DNA from: CAMDPA01 sp963825625
Lineage (GTDB): Bacteria; Pseudomonadota; Alphaproteobacteria; Rhizobiales; Hyphomicrobiaceae
NCBI GenBank assembly: GCA_963825625.1
Contig: CAWGUF010000010.1
Location: 124,001 to 188,000 of the forward strand
Direction: 5' to 3'
DNA: 64,000 nucleotides
In this document: piece by piece, positions 37,766-46,222 of the stretch
How positions within the stretch are numbered: the stretch's first letter is position 1
Layout: each line of letters opens with the position of its first letter
Notes under the pieces: generated by a model
The model's input: the letters and a program-made list of their open reading frames with translations, nothing else
Told to the model about the DNA's origin: nothing
The model's database searches: none
Made by a program: the position numbers and the translations under genes

Positions 37766-38526
37766 CGGGCACGCTCGTAGTCGTCGGGCTGGGGCCGGCC
37801 GGGCCGGATCTGATAACGGCTGCCGCCGCACAAGCGGTCGGCGAGGCGACGGATATCGTCGGCTACACCACCTACGTCCAACGCATTGCTGTACGGCCCG
37901 ACCAGCACGTGCATGCCTCCGGCAACCGTGTGGAGATCGAGCGTGCCCGGCTGGCGCTGTCGCTGGCGGCCGCAGGCAAGCGCGTAGCCGTCGTGTCCGG
38001 CGGCGATCCAGGTGTATTTGCAATGGCGGCAGCCGTCTTCGAAGCGGTGGAGAGCGGCGAGGCACGTTGGCGCGGCATCGACATACGCGTCGAGCCCGGC
38101 GTCTCTGCGATGCTGGCGGCGGCAGCGGAAATCGGCGCACCGCTGGGTGGTGACTTTTGCGCGATTTCGCTCTCCGACAATCTGAAGTCCTGGGCGACGA
38201 TTACGCGCCGGCTGGAAGCAGCAGCCGTGGCCGACTTCGTCATCGCACTCTACAACCCGGCGTCGAAAGCCCGGCCGCACCAGCTCGCCGAGGCGTTCGA
38301 GATCCTCCGGCGGCACAAATCCGCGGACTGTCCGGTAGCGCTGGTGCGGGCAGCCGGCGCACCGGATTGCTCAGTAAACATATCAACGCTGGCCGCTGTC
38401 GACGCATCGATCGCCGACATGCGCACGCTCGTCTTCATCGGTTCCTCGGCGACGCGGTGTCTCCAGCGCTCGAATGGCGCGATCTGGGTCTATACCCCAC
38501 GCAGCGAGGAGGGTGTTGCGCGATGA
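37762..38526 (+). CDS. cobJ: Precorrin-3B C17-methyltransferase CobJ
   Basis: A 254-residue SAM-dependent enzyme that methylates C17 and contracts the ring. Landmarks: VVVGLGPAGPDLITAAAAQA, DIVGYTTYVQRI, VAVVSGGDPGVFAMAAAVFE, VEPGVSAMLAAAAEIGAPLG, and FVIALYNPASKARPHQLAEA. Convergent with cobK, overlapping its 3' end by 37 bases. Confidence 0.95.
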   Translation: MTGTLVVVGLGPAGPDLITAAAAQAVGEATDIVGYTTYVQRIAVRPDQHVHASGNRVEIERARLALSLAAAGKRVAVVSGGDPGVFAMAAAVFEAVESGEARWRGIDIRVEPGVSAMLAAAAEIGAPLGGDFCAISLSDNLKSWATITRRLEAAAVADFVIALYNPASKARPHQLAEAFEILRRHKSADCPVALVRAAGAPDCSVNISTLAAVDASIADMRTLVFIGSSATRCLQRSNGAIWVYTPRSEEGVAR

Positions 38527-39263
38527 GAGCGAAGCGCCTCGAGCCAGCTCAGCGCAGCGCAAGCAGAAACCAGCTCGTCGCCGCGCGGCTTATGTGGCCT
38601 GTCGATCATGACGACCTTCAAGCCCAATTCCCGCGCCGCGACTATCTTTGCATATGTTGCCTGCCCCCCGGAATTCTTCGACACCACGATATCGATCGCA
38701 TTGCCCGACAGCAGCAACCTCTCCTCGTCGAGCCCGAATGGTCCACGCGCGAAAACGAAATCGATCTGCGGTGGCAATGCGATGTCGCCTGGACGCTCGA
38801 TGAGCCGTGCCAGATAGCTGTGCTGCGGCGCATCGGCGAAGGCAGCGAGCTCCAATCTTCCCAGGCTGAGAAAAACCCGCGCTGGCGCCATTCCAAGCGC
38901 GGCAACCGCAGCGGTCACGTCGCCAACGACCGACCAGCGGTCCTCCCCCATTCGCTGCCACGGCTCCCTGACGACCGAGCCAAGCGGCATGCGCAGGCCA
39001 GCACAGGCGTCGACGGCGTTGCGGGATATCTGCGCAGCATAGGGATGTGTAGCGTCAACGACGGCGGCAATATCCTCCTCACGCAGCCACTTGATGAGTC
39101 CTTCCACCCCGCCGAACCCGCCGATACGCGTAGCGATCGGCTGTGCCTTGGGCATGCTCGTCCGGCCCGCCAGCGACAGAATCGGGACAAATCGGCGGTC
39201 CCCGGCCAGCAGACGGGCCAGTGCGGATGCTTCAGTGGTGCCGCCGAGTATCAGAATGCGCAT
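38490..39263 (-). CDS. cobK: Precorrin-6A reductase CobK
   Basis: A 257-residue NADPH-dependent reductase. Opening RILILGGTTEASALARLLAG (nucleotide-binding), AAVVDATHPYAAQISRNAVD, the RVFLSLGRLELAAF segment, and VVSKNSGGQATYAKIVAARE near the C-terminus. ATG at 39263 (or the adjacent ATG at 39266); the longer open frame upstream overlaps cobL and is not used. Divergent from cobL with only 16 bases between starts. Confidence 0.93.
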   Translation of the reverse strand: MRILILGGTTEASALARLLAGDRRFVPILSLAGRTSMPKAQPIATRIGGFGGVEGLIKWLREEDIAAVVDATHPYAAQISRNAVDACAGLRMPLGSVVREPWQRMGEDRWSVVGDVTAAVAALGMAPARVFLSLGRLELAAFADAPQHSYLARLIERPGDIALPPQIDFVFARGPFGLDEERLLLSGNAIDIVVSKNSGGQATYAKIVAARELGLKVVMIDRPHKPRGDELVSACAALSWLEALRSHRATPSSLRGV

Positions 39264-39279
39264 CATCGGGAGAGGTGCC

Positions 39280-40515
39280 ATGATCACTGACCCCGGACAC
39301 TGCACCGCGCAGCGCTGGCTGTCCATCATCGGCATCGGTGAGGATGGTGTGGAAGGCCTATCGTCCGTGGCGAGGGGCCTCGTTTCCAATGCGCATCTGG
39401 TTGTTGGCGGGGCGCGGCATCTGGCACTGGCGCAAGATATCATAAGCTGTGAGACTCTGGTCTGGCCAAGTCCGCTCACCGAGGCCCTGGACGCAATCGA
39501 GCAGTTGCGCGGGAGGCCCGTCGCGGTGCTGGCGAGTGGCGATCCATTCCACTTCGGGATCGGACGCCAACTTGTCACGCGGTTCGGGACGGACTCGTTC
39601 CTGGCAATTCCCCAGCCATCCGCATTCAGTCATGCGGCGGCGCGCATGGGCTGGTCATTGCAGGATACCGCGCAGGTCTCGCTGCACGGACGCGCGCTCG
39701 AAGGCATTATCCGGCATTTGCACCCCGGCGCTCGCATACTCGCGCTTTCCTGGGATCGCTCGACACCCGGCAAGCTCGCACGACTGCTTGTCGAGCGAGG
39801 CATGGGCGGCTCGTCGCTCACCGTGCTGTCAGCCATGGGTGGACCTCGCGAGACGCGGTTTACGGGGATCGCGGAGGATTTTCCTGCGACCGGATACGAC
39901 GACCTGAACACCATTGCCCTTGAGGTTCGCACCGGGCCCGAAGCTCTCCTGGTGCCATTCAGCACAGGTCTCGACGACGACCTCTTCGAGCACGACGGAC
40001 AACTGACGAAGCGCGACGTACGCGCGATCACGCTTTCCGCGCTGGCGCCGCGTCAGGGAGAGCTGCTGTGGGACATCGGGCTCGGCGCCGGGTCGGTCGC
40101 AATTGAGTGGCTTCTGCATCATCACACGCTGGCCGCGATCGGTATCGAGGAGAGGCAGGATCGCGCGGCCCGCGCCAGACGTAACGCCGCCGCACTGGGC
40201 ACTCCCGATCTGCGCATCGTGGAAGGCCGCGCGCCTGAGGCTATGGCTGGGCTGCCGCCGCCCGATGCGGTTTTCATTGGCGGTGGAATGTCGGACGATG
40301 GCGTGTTCGAAGCGGCATGGTCGGCGCTGAAGCCCGGTGGTCGCCTCGTGGCAAATGCAGTGTCGCTGGAAACCGAGGCTCGCTTCGTCGGGCTTCACGA
40401 GCGCTTCGGCGGCGAACTCATCCGGGTGCAGATTGCGCGGGCCGAGAAGGTCGGAACGATGACAGGCTGGCGCCCGGCGATGCCGATCACGCAATGGCGG
40501 GTGACGAAGACATGA
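39280..40515 (+). CDS. cobL: Precorrin-6B C5,15-methyltransferase (decarboxylating) CobL
   Basis: A 411-residue fusion. N-terminal CbiE-like methyltransferase (LSIIGIGEDGVEGLSSVARG; PVAVLASGDPFHFGIGRQLV), residues about 10-210; C-terminal CbiT-like Rossmann methyltransferase/decarboxylase (LLWDIGLGAGSVAIEWLLHH; AVFIGGGMSDDGVFEAAWSA), residues about 235-405. GGGAGAGG precedes the ATG. Its stop overlaps the cobE ATG. Confidence 0.94.
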   Translation: MITDPGHCTAQRWLSIIGIGEDGVEGLSSVARGLVSNAHLVVGGARHLALAQDIISCETLVWPSPLTEALDAIEQLRGRPVAVLASGDPFHFGIGRQLVTRFGTDSFLAIPQPSAFSHAAARMGWSLQDTAQVSLHGRALEGIIRHLHPGARILALSWDRSTPGKLARLLVERGMGGSSLTVLSAMGGPRETRFTGIAEDFPATGYDDLNTIALEVRTGPEALLVPFSTGLDDDLFEHDGQLTKRDVRAITLSALAPRQGELLWDIGLGAGSVAIEWLLHHHTLAAIGIEERQDRAARARRNAAALGTPDLRIVEGRAPEAMAGLPPPDAVFIGGGMSDDGVFEAAWSALKPGGRLVANAVSLETEARFVGLHERFGGELIRVQIARAEKVGTMTGWRPAMPITQWRVTKT

Positions 40516-40910
40516 TCGTTGCAGGTATCGGTTGCCGGCATGGCGCAACGCAGCAGGACATCTTGGATGTCCTGGAATTGGCGGCCGCCCAGCGCGCGGT
40601 TGCCGTCGCAGATATCGCCGTGTTGGCAACGATTTCCGAGAAGGTACGGGAGCCCGGCCTCACCGCTGCCGCAAGCGCTCTCGACAAGCCGCTCCGCGGC
40701 CTCCCGCTTGAAGCGCTTGCGGCCGCGGCGCCGCATGTCGCCACCAGCTCGCCCCGCGTCATGTCAGCAATGGGCGTGCCTTCAATTGCCGAGGCCGCCG
40801 CTTTGGCCGCTGCCGGCCGCGATGCGCGACTGCTCGGTCCGCGTGCAGCCACGCGCGTTGCCACGTGTGCCCTTGCTACGAACGAGGGCCCGCAGAAAGG
40901 CGTATCATGA
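40512..40910 (+). CDS. cobE: Cobalamin biosynthesis protein CobE
   Basis: A 132-residue protein of the CobE/CbiG C-terminal family: opening MIVAGIGCRHGATQQDILDV and LEALAAAAPHVATSSPRVMS, then GVPSIAEAAALAAAGRDARL. Its exact step is unsettled; in the anaerobic route the related CbiG domain opens the delta-lactone. Overlaps cobL at the start and cobM (ATGA) at the stop. Confidence 0.9.
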   Translation: MIVAGIGCRHGATQQDILDVLELAAAQRAVAVADIAVLATISEKVREPGLTAAASALDKPLRGLPLEALAAAAPHVATSSPRVMSAMGVPSIAEAAALAAAGRDARLLGPRAATRVATCALATNEGPQKGVS

Positions 40911-41670
40911 CGGTACATTTCATCGGCGCGGGGCCAGGCGCCGCGGACCTGATAACGGTGCGTGGACGCGATCTCATCGCGCGCTGCCCGGTCTGTCTCT
41001 ATGCCGGATCACTGGTGCCGAAGGCGTTGCTCGAGCATTGTCCGCAGGGTGCCCGTATCGTGGATACGGCGCCGCTGTCGCTCGACGAGATCGTCGACTT
41101 GTGCGCAGCGGCAACGCGCAGCCGGCGAGGACGTTGCCCGGCTGCATTCCGGCGACTTGTCCGTATGGAGTGCGCTAGGCGAGCAGCTTCGCCGGCTCGA
41201 TCGCGCGGGAATTCCGTACACGCTGACGCCCGGCGTCCCGGCCTTTGCCGCCGCCGCGGCCGCGTTGCATCAGGAGTTGACCCTTCCCGAGCTTGGCCAG
41301 TCGGTTGTGCTGACGCGAACGTCCGGCCGCGCCTCGGCCATGCCGCCAGGCGAGACACTGGCTAATTTCGCGACGACGGGTGCAACGCTTGCAATCCACC
41401 TTTCGATCCACGTGCTGGACAAGGTCGTGGCCGAGCTCATACCTCACTACGGGCACGATTGCCCGGTGGCTGTCGTCTATCGGGCATCCTGGCCGGAACG
41501 AGCGGGTGATCCGCTCCACGCTCGCGGCCATATCCGCCGAGATCGCACGTGAACCGATCGAACGAACTGCGCTGATCCTTGTCGGGCGCGTGCTCGGCGC
41601 TGACGATTTCCGCGACAGCGCGCTCTATGATGCGAGCTATCAGCGGCGCTTCCGCGGGAGAGGCGATTGA
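40907..41670 (+). pseudogene. cobM: Precorrin-4 C11-methyltransferase CobM, two frameshifts
   Basis: Three overlapping pieces in different frames together give a CobM of about 253 residues. Piece 1 (from 40907): VHFIGAGPGAADLITVRGRD and CPVCLYAGSLVPKALLEHCP. Piece 2 (from about 41110): GEDVARLHSGDLSVWSALGE and IPYTLTPGVPAFAAAAAALH. Piece 3 (from about 41505): RVIRSTLAAISAEIAREPIE and RTALILVGRVLGADDF, ending 41670. Each junction needs a single-base correction. CobM is essential to the pathway encoded around it, so sequence error is at least as likely as inactivation. Confidence 0.88.
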
Positions 41671-41678
41671 TGTACCGG

Positions 41679-42785
41679 CTAGTTCCAGCGCCCTATCAGA
41701 CGACCCTGCCGATCGAACACGACAACCTCCAGCGCAATGCCGGTACCGTCGAGAACTGCCGCGGCAGTGGTCCAGGCGGAGCGTGCAACGATCTCGCCGA
41801 CCGGAACTCCCCGCCGCTCTGCCTCTTGAAGCACCTCCAGCGCGGTGTTGGCGCTGCGGGTCAGACCGACGAGATCGGCAGGCGCGTGCTCTTGTTCCAA
41901 CTGCTGAGCCAGCCATGCCAGATCGACACTGCCGCTGCGGGAGTGCAGATCGAGCAGCCCTTGGCCCAGCTTCGTCATCTTCGCAAAACCACCGGCGATC
42001 GTGATACGCGGCACCGGATGGGCACGCACATGCTTGAGCAGGCCGCCGACGAAATCGCCCATATCGATCAGTGCGCCTTCGGGAAGGCCATAGAGATCCT
42101 TGACCGCCTTCTCGGACGTAGAGCCGGTAGCCCCGGCGATATGCCGAACACCGGTCGCCCTGGCAACATCGATGCCATAGTGGATCGAATGAATCCACGC
42201 CGCGCACGAATAGGGAATCACGATTCCCGTCGTGCCGAGAATGGAAATGCCGCCAAGTATGCCGAGCCTGGCGTTCATCGTCTTCTGCGCCAGAGCCTCC
42301 CCCCCAGGCACCGAGATCTCGATGCACACGTCCGGGCTGGCGCCGAATGCAGCGACGACCTCGGCGACCGCCAGGCGCATCATCTCGCGCGGGACAGGAT
42401 TGATGGCAGGTTCGTCTGGCGGAATCGGCAGGCCCGGCTTGGTGACCATCCCCACGCCGGAGCCGGCACGAAACACAACGCCCGATCCCGGCAGGCCCCT
42501 GCGTATGGTCGCCTTTATCAGCGCGCCGTGCGTGACGTCCGGATCGTCCCCCGCATCCTTGACAATCCCGACAGTAGCGCTGTCATCGCCAATGTGCGAT
42601 GTGGCGACGGCGAAGGCGACGCGCTGGCCGCGCGGGAGCGCAATCTCGACAGGATCGGGAACGCACCCGGTGATCAGCGCCTCATAGGCAGCGCGCGTTG
42701 CCGCAGTAGCGCATGCACCGGTCGTCCAGCCGCGCCGCAATTGGCCGGCAGGCTTGCCCCGGTTTATCGCCCCTTCCTCACTCAA
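41679..42785 (-). CDS. cbiD: CbiD-type C1-methyltransferase (cobalt-precorrin-5B family)
   Basis: A protein of about 368 residues with the CbiD landmarks LRRGWTTGACATAATRAAYE, IGDDSATVGIVKDAGDDPDV, the THGALIKA segment, GSGVGMVTKPGLPIPPDEPA and INPVPREMM. CbiD methylates C1 of the anaerobic intermediate. No CobF (the aerobic C1 methyltransferase) is seen in this window, so CbiD may serve in its place. TTG 42785 with AAGGAG 7 bases upstream is preferred; ATG 42830 would overlap divergent cobA. Confidence 0.9.
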   Translation of the reverse strand: MSEEGAINRGKPAGQLRRGWTTGACATAATRAAYEALITGCVPDPVEIALPRGQRVAFAVATSHIGDDSATVGIVKDAGDDPDVTHGALIKATIRRGLPGSGVVFRAGSGVGMVTKPGLPIPPDEPAINPVPREMMRLAVAEVVAAFGASPDVCIEISVPGGEALAQKTMNARLGILGGISILGTTGIVIPYSCAAWIHSIHYGIDVARATGVRHIAGATGSTSEKAVKDLYGLPEGALIDMGDFVGGLLKHVRAHPVPRITIAGGFAKMTKLGQGLLDLHSRSGSVDLAWLAQQLEQEHAPADLVGLTRSANTALEVLQEAERRGVPVGEIVARSAWTTAAAVLDGTGIALEVVVFDRQGRLIGRWN

Positions 42786-42820
42786 TCGACACTCCTTCGA
42801 TCCGCCGGGATATCTAGCAC

Positions 42821-43624
42821 ATGCCGCCAATGAATCTCGAACCGGCCGATCTGCTCGAGATGCCGGACTTTCCGCCAGGGGAGGTATGGCTGGCCGGAGC
42901 CGGCCCCGGTGATCCTCGCCTCCTTACGCTATTGGCGCTCCATGCCATCAAGCGTGCCGACGACATCGTTCATGATGCGCTGGTTGACAAGCGGGTATTG
43001 CAGCTCGCCCGTCCAGGTGCACAGATGCATTTTGCAGGCAAGCGCGGCGGAAGGCCATCTCCTCGCCAGCACGACATCAATGAAACGGTGATTGCGCTGG
43101 CGCATGCGGGCAAGCGGGTGCTGAGGCTCAAGGGCGGCGATCCATTCGTGTTCGGACGTGGCATGGAAGAGGCAATGGCGCTGTGCCGCGCCGGCATCCG
43201 CTTCCGCATCATTCCCGGCATCACGGCCGGGCTGGGCGGTGCGATGCTGGCCGGTGTCCCCAGCACGACGAGAGACACCAACTACGCGGTGATTTTGGCG
43301 TCCGGCCACCGTGCTCCAGGCGCCAGTGAAGCGCAGGACTGGGCCGCGCTCGCACGCACCGGACAGCCCATCGTGCTCTACATGGCGATGGCGAATCTGG
43401 CCGAGATAACCGGCGCCTTGATGCGCGGCGGCCTAGCAGGCGATACCCCGGTTGCCGTCATTGCCTCCGCCACCGCCTCCAGCCAGCAGGTGGTCGACAC
43501 CACGCTGCGGCACGTCGTGGCCGAGGCCAATGTCCGCGAAATGGGAGCTCCTGCCATCGTCGTGGTAGGCGCAACAGCCGGGCTTCGCCAGCAACTCTTG
43601 GACGGCATGGTGCCGTGGACCTGA
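42821..43624 (+). CDS. cobA: Uroporphyrinogen-III C-methyltransferase CobA (SUMT)
   Basis: A 267-residue enzyme making precorrin-2, the branch point to corrin. Landmarks: VWLAGAGPGDPRLLTLLALH, the DIVHDALVDKRVL segment, RLKGGDPFVFGRGMEEAMAL and VPSTTRDTNYAVILASGHR. It is a stand-alone SUMT without the CysG dehydrogenase/chelatase domain, as suits late cobalt insertion. Ends just inside the beginning of the cobB frame. Confidence 0.95.
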   Translation: MPPMNLEPADLLEMPDFPPGEVWLAGAGPGDPRLLTLLALHAIKRADDIVHDALVDKRVLQLARPGAQMHFAGKRGGRPSPRQHDINETVIALAHAGKRVLRLKGGDPFVFGRGMEEAMALCRAGIRFRIIPGITAGLGGAMLAGVPSTTRDTNYAVILASGHRAPGASEAQDWAALARTGQPIVLYMAMANLAEITGALMRGGLAGDTPVAVIASATASSQQVVDTTLRHVVAEANVREMGAPAIVVVGATAGLRQQLLDGMVPWT

Positions 43625-43629
43625 CAGCG

Positions 43630-44967
43630 ATGAGCGCCGTTCCGGGATTGATCGTCGCCGCACCGCGATCCGGCGCCGGAAAGACGACGGTGACACTCGG
43701 ACTGCTGCGGGCATTGAGGAGAAGCGGCCTCGTCGTTCAGCCCTTCAAATGCGGGCCTGACTACATCGATCCGGCCCACCACACCGTGGCAGCTGGGCGA
43801 ACGAGCTTCAATCTCGATACCTGGGCCATGCGCGCCGATGCCATCCATCAACTCGTGGCCGAGCAGTCGATTGGAGCCGACCTGGCCATTGTCGAGGGCG
43901 TCATGGGGCTGTTCGATGGTGCGGCAGGAGAAGGCTCGTCCGGCAACGGCTCGACGGCAGATCTCGGCGCCTGCCTGGACTGGCCCGTCGTGCTGGTGCT
44001 GGACGTGGCAGGACAAGCAGCAACTGCCGCGGCCATCGCATTGGGATGCGCGCACTACCGCGATGACGTGAGGTTGGCCGGTGTCATCCTCAATCGCGTT
44101 GCAAGTGATCGTCACGAGGCCTTGATCAGACCGGCATTCCAGAAAATCGGAGTGCCCGTGCTGGGGTCCGTCGCCCGTAGCGAAGCATTGGCGTTACCGG
44201 AGCGGCATCTCGGCCTCGTGCAAGCTAGCGAAATCTCGGCGCTGGATGATACGCTCGACCAGCTCGCGGATACGATAACGGCGGCAGTGGATCTGTCAGC
44301 ACTGCAGCGCGCGGCCCTGCGGTCCCAATCCCGGCCGCCCAGCGAGCCCGGACGATCGGTGGCCGGGGTGCCTCCGCCGGGACAGCGGATCGCTTTGGCG
44401 CAAGACCGCGCGTTCTCTTTCGTCTACCCGCACATCGTCCACCATTGGCGTCAGGCCGGAGCTGAAATCGTGCCGTTCTCGCCACTGGCAAACGAGGTCC
44501 CCGATGCCAGCGCCGACGCGGTTTGGCTGCCGGGCGGATATCCGGAGTTGCATGCCCACACGCTTGCCGCCGCAGACAAGTTCTTCACTGCCCTTGCCGC
44601 ATCGGCGCAGCGCGGGGTTTCCATTCATGGCGAGTGCGGAGGCTTCATGGTGCTCGGCGATGGCCTGGTGGACGCCGACGGACGCCACCACCGAATGTCG
44701 GGTTTGCTGCGTTTGGAGACGTCTTTTGCCCAACGACGCCTGCACCTGGGCTACCGGCGCGCCAACCTGCTCGCAGATTGTGCCCTGGGACGGAAGGGCC
44801 AGATGGTGGCCGGGCACGAATTTCACTACACATCAGCGACCAAGCTCGACGATCAGCCGCTTGTCACTTGCACCGATGCCGCAGGCGAGGCCGTGACGGA
44901 GCACGGCTTGAGGCGCGGCTCCGTCAGCGGCACATTCTTCCACGCCATTGACCGCATCGCGACCTGA
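43630..44967 (+). CDS. cobB: Hydrogenobyrinic acid a,c-diamide synthase CobB
   Basis: A 445-residue glutamine-dependent amidotransferase. N-terminal P-loop GLIVAAPRSGAGKTTVTLGL and VVQPFKCGPDYIDPAHH; EGVMGLFDGAAGEGSSGNGS; glutaminase domain with VWLPGGYPELHA and nucleophile Cys in HGECGGFMVLGDGL, ending GSVSGTFFHAIDRI. The ATG at 43630 gives the usual N-terminus; GTG 43615 overlaps cobA. Confidence 0.94.
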   Translation: MSAVPGLIVAAPRSGAGKTTVTLGLLRALRRSGLVVQPFKCGPDYIDPAHHTVAAGRTSFNLDTWAMRADAIHQLVAEQSIGADLAIVEGVMGLFDGAAGEGSSGNGSTADLGACLDWPVVLVLDVAGQAATAAAIALGCAHYRDDVRLAGVILNRVASDRHEALIRPAFQKIGVPVLGSVARSEALALPERHLGLVQASEISALDDTLDQLADTITAAVDLSALQRAALRSQSRPPSEPGRSVAGVPPPGQRIALAQDRAFSFVYPHIVHHWRQAGAEIVPFSPLANEVPDASADAVWLPGGYPELHAHTLAAADKFFTALAASAQRGVSIHGECGGFMVLGDGLVDADGRHHRMSGLLRLETSFAQRRLHLGYRRANLLADCALGRKGQMVAGHEFHYTSATKLDDQPLVTCTDAAGEAVTEHGLRRGSVSGTFFHAIDRIAT

Positions 44968-44990
44968 CAGCCGCCGCCGCTCCGCGAAGC

Positions 44991-46061
44991 CTACTTCTTG
45001 CCCTTGCCACCACCACCACCAGCTGCCGTCGTGGCCTTGACCACCTTGTCGACCAGATCCTTCGGCGTTGCATAAAGCTTGGCGATGATTTCGCCCACCT
45101 TGGCGCCCGACTTCGGCTTCGGCTCCTGTCCCCGCTTGGTTGCGTCGGCGATATAGCCCGCCTCCTTCACGGCCGCGTCGAAGGCCTTCCTATACATGGC
45201 CACCATTTGCGGTGGTGTGCCCGGCGGCAGCAGCAGCGCATGGTTGACCTGCCATGGCGCCATGTAGAACCGAACCATGTTCTTGTGCTCTTCCGACTTG
45301 GCGAGGTCAATGAGACGCGGCACGCCCTTCAGCGCGGGATCAGCCTCCAGCGCCAACTGCACCAGAATGTTGAGCTTCTTTTCTCTCAGCCAGTGACCGT
45401 GCGAGGCCTGCACTGAAGAGTACTGATTGCAGTATCCCTCGGTTTCCTTCCGCTCGATGGCGAGCATCGCCTGCGCACCCCGGAACCCATGGATGACCTT
45501 GAACTTCGTGCCCGCGATGGCGTTCACCAGCATGGCGCTACGTGCCGCGCTCGAATTGGTCCCCGAAGAGGAAACCGGTGTGTCGTTGCGCCTGGCATCC
45601 TCGAGCGACTTGATGCGGGACTCGTGCCAGACATAGCAGACCGCGTCGCCTTCATGCAGGCTGCCAATCCAATGGAATTTCGGTATCTCGTACTTGAGGT
45701 TTTTCTGCTGCAGCAGCGGATTCATGATCGGCCCGGCATTGACCAAGCCGAAAGCCGTGCCGTCCTTGGCCGCGGCATTGAACACGAACTGCGCGGCTTG
45801 CATACCGCCGGCACCGCCCATATTCGAGGCGGCAATTGCCGGCTTGCCGGCCAGATGCTTGTTCAGATACGGCAGAAAAGTGCGCGCCGCCGCGTCGATG
45901 CCGCCGCCAGCGCCGCCGCCGATGTAGAACGTGACAGTCTTGCCTTCGAGCGTCTGTGACTGCGCCGGGGCAGCCGCCCCGAGCGCGAATGTGAGCACCA
46001 CCGTGAGGCCGGCGATAGCCCCATTCGAAACCCTTGTATGACTGCCGTGCATGCGTTTCAT
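44991..46061 (-). CDS. Tripartite tricarboxylate transporter (TctC/Bug)-type solute-binding protein
   Basis: A 356-residue periplasmic binding protein with signal peptide (GAIAGLTVVLTFALGAAAPA, cleavage near AQSQ) and the TctC fold: GKTVTFYIGGGAGGGIDAAA, NKHLAGKPAIAASNMGGAGG, and IAGTKFKVIHGFRGAQAMLA. The C-terminus is an odd Gly/Lys tail (AAGGGGGKGKK). No TctA/TctB membrane subunits are encoded nearby, as is common for orphan Bug proteins. Divergent from the reductive dehalogenase with 161 bases between, so it may bring in or sense its organohalide substrate; that link is inference. Confidence 0.85.
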   Translation of the reverse strand: MKRMHGSHTRVSNGAIAGLTVVLTFALGAAAPAQSQTLEGKTVTFYIGGGAGGGIDAAARTFLPYLNKHLAGKPAIAASNMGGAGGMQAAQFVFNAAAKDGTAFGLVNAGPIMNPLLQQKNLKYEIPKFHWIGSLHEGDAVCYVWHESRIKSLEDARRNDTPVSSSGTNSSAARSAMLVNAIAGTKFKVIHGFRGAQAMLAIERKETEGYCNQYSSVQASHGHWLREKKLNILVQLALEADPALKGVPRLIDLAKSEEHKNMVRFYMAPWQVNHALLLPPGTPPQMVAMYRKAFDAAVKEAGYIADATKRGQEPKPKSGAKVGEIIAKLYATPKDLVDKVVKATTAAGGGGGKGKK

Positions 46062-46104
46062 CCCCGTGCAAATTTTCGCTTATTCCCGCGGCATTTTCCG
46101 CACA

Positions 46105-46124
46105 GGGAAACCATAGTGGTTCCC
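46105..46124. promoter_or_regulatory. Near-perfect palindrome in the shared promoter of the binding protein and dehalogenase
   Basis: GGGAAACCA, centre TAG, TGGTTCCC: the arms pair except for one extra A on the left. It lies 44 bases before the binding-protein start (minus strand) and 99 bases before the dehalogenase start. Size and position fit an operator for a dimeric regulator controlling both genes. No regulator gene is adjacent. Confidence 0.4.
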
Positions 46125-46222
46125 GCCCTTGAGGCAACCCGCATTCTGCCGTGGCACATCATGAAGACGTTCGATAGCTTGAAGACCGATCACAGCGGCA
46201 AGCAAGGTGGGCACGAAGCGGC

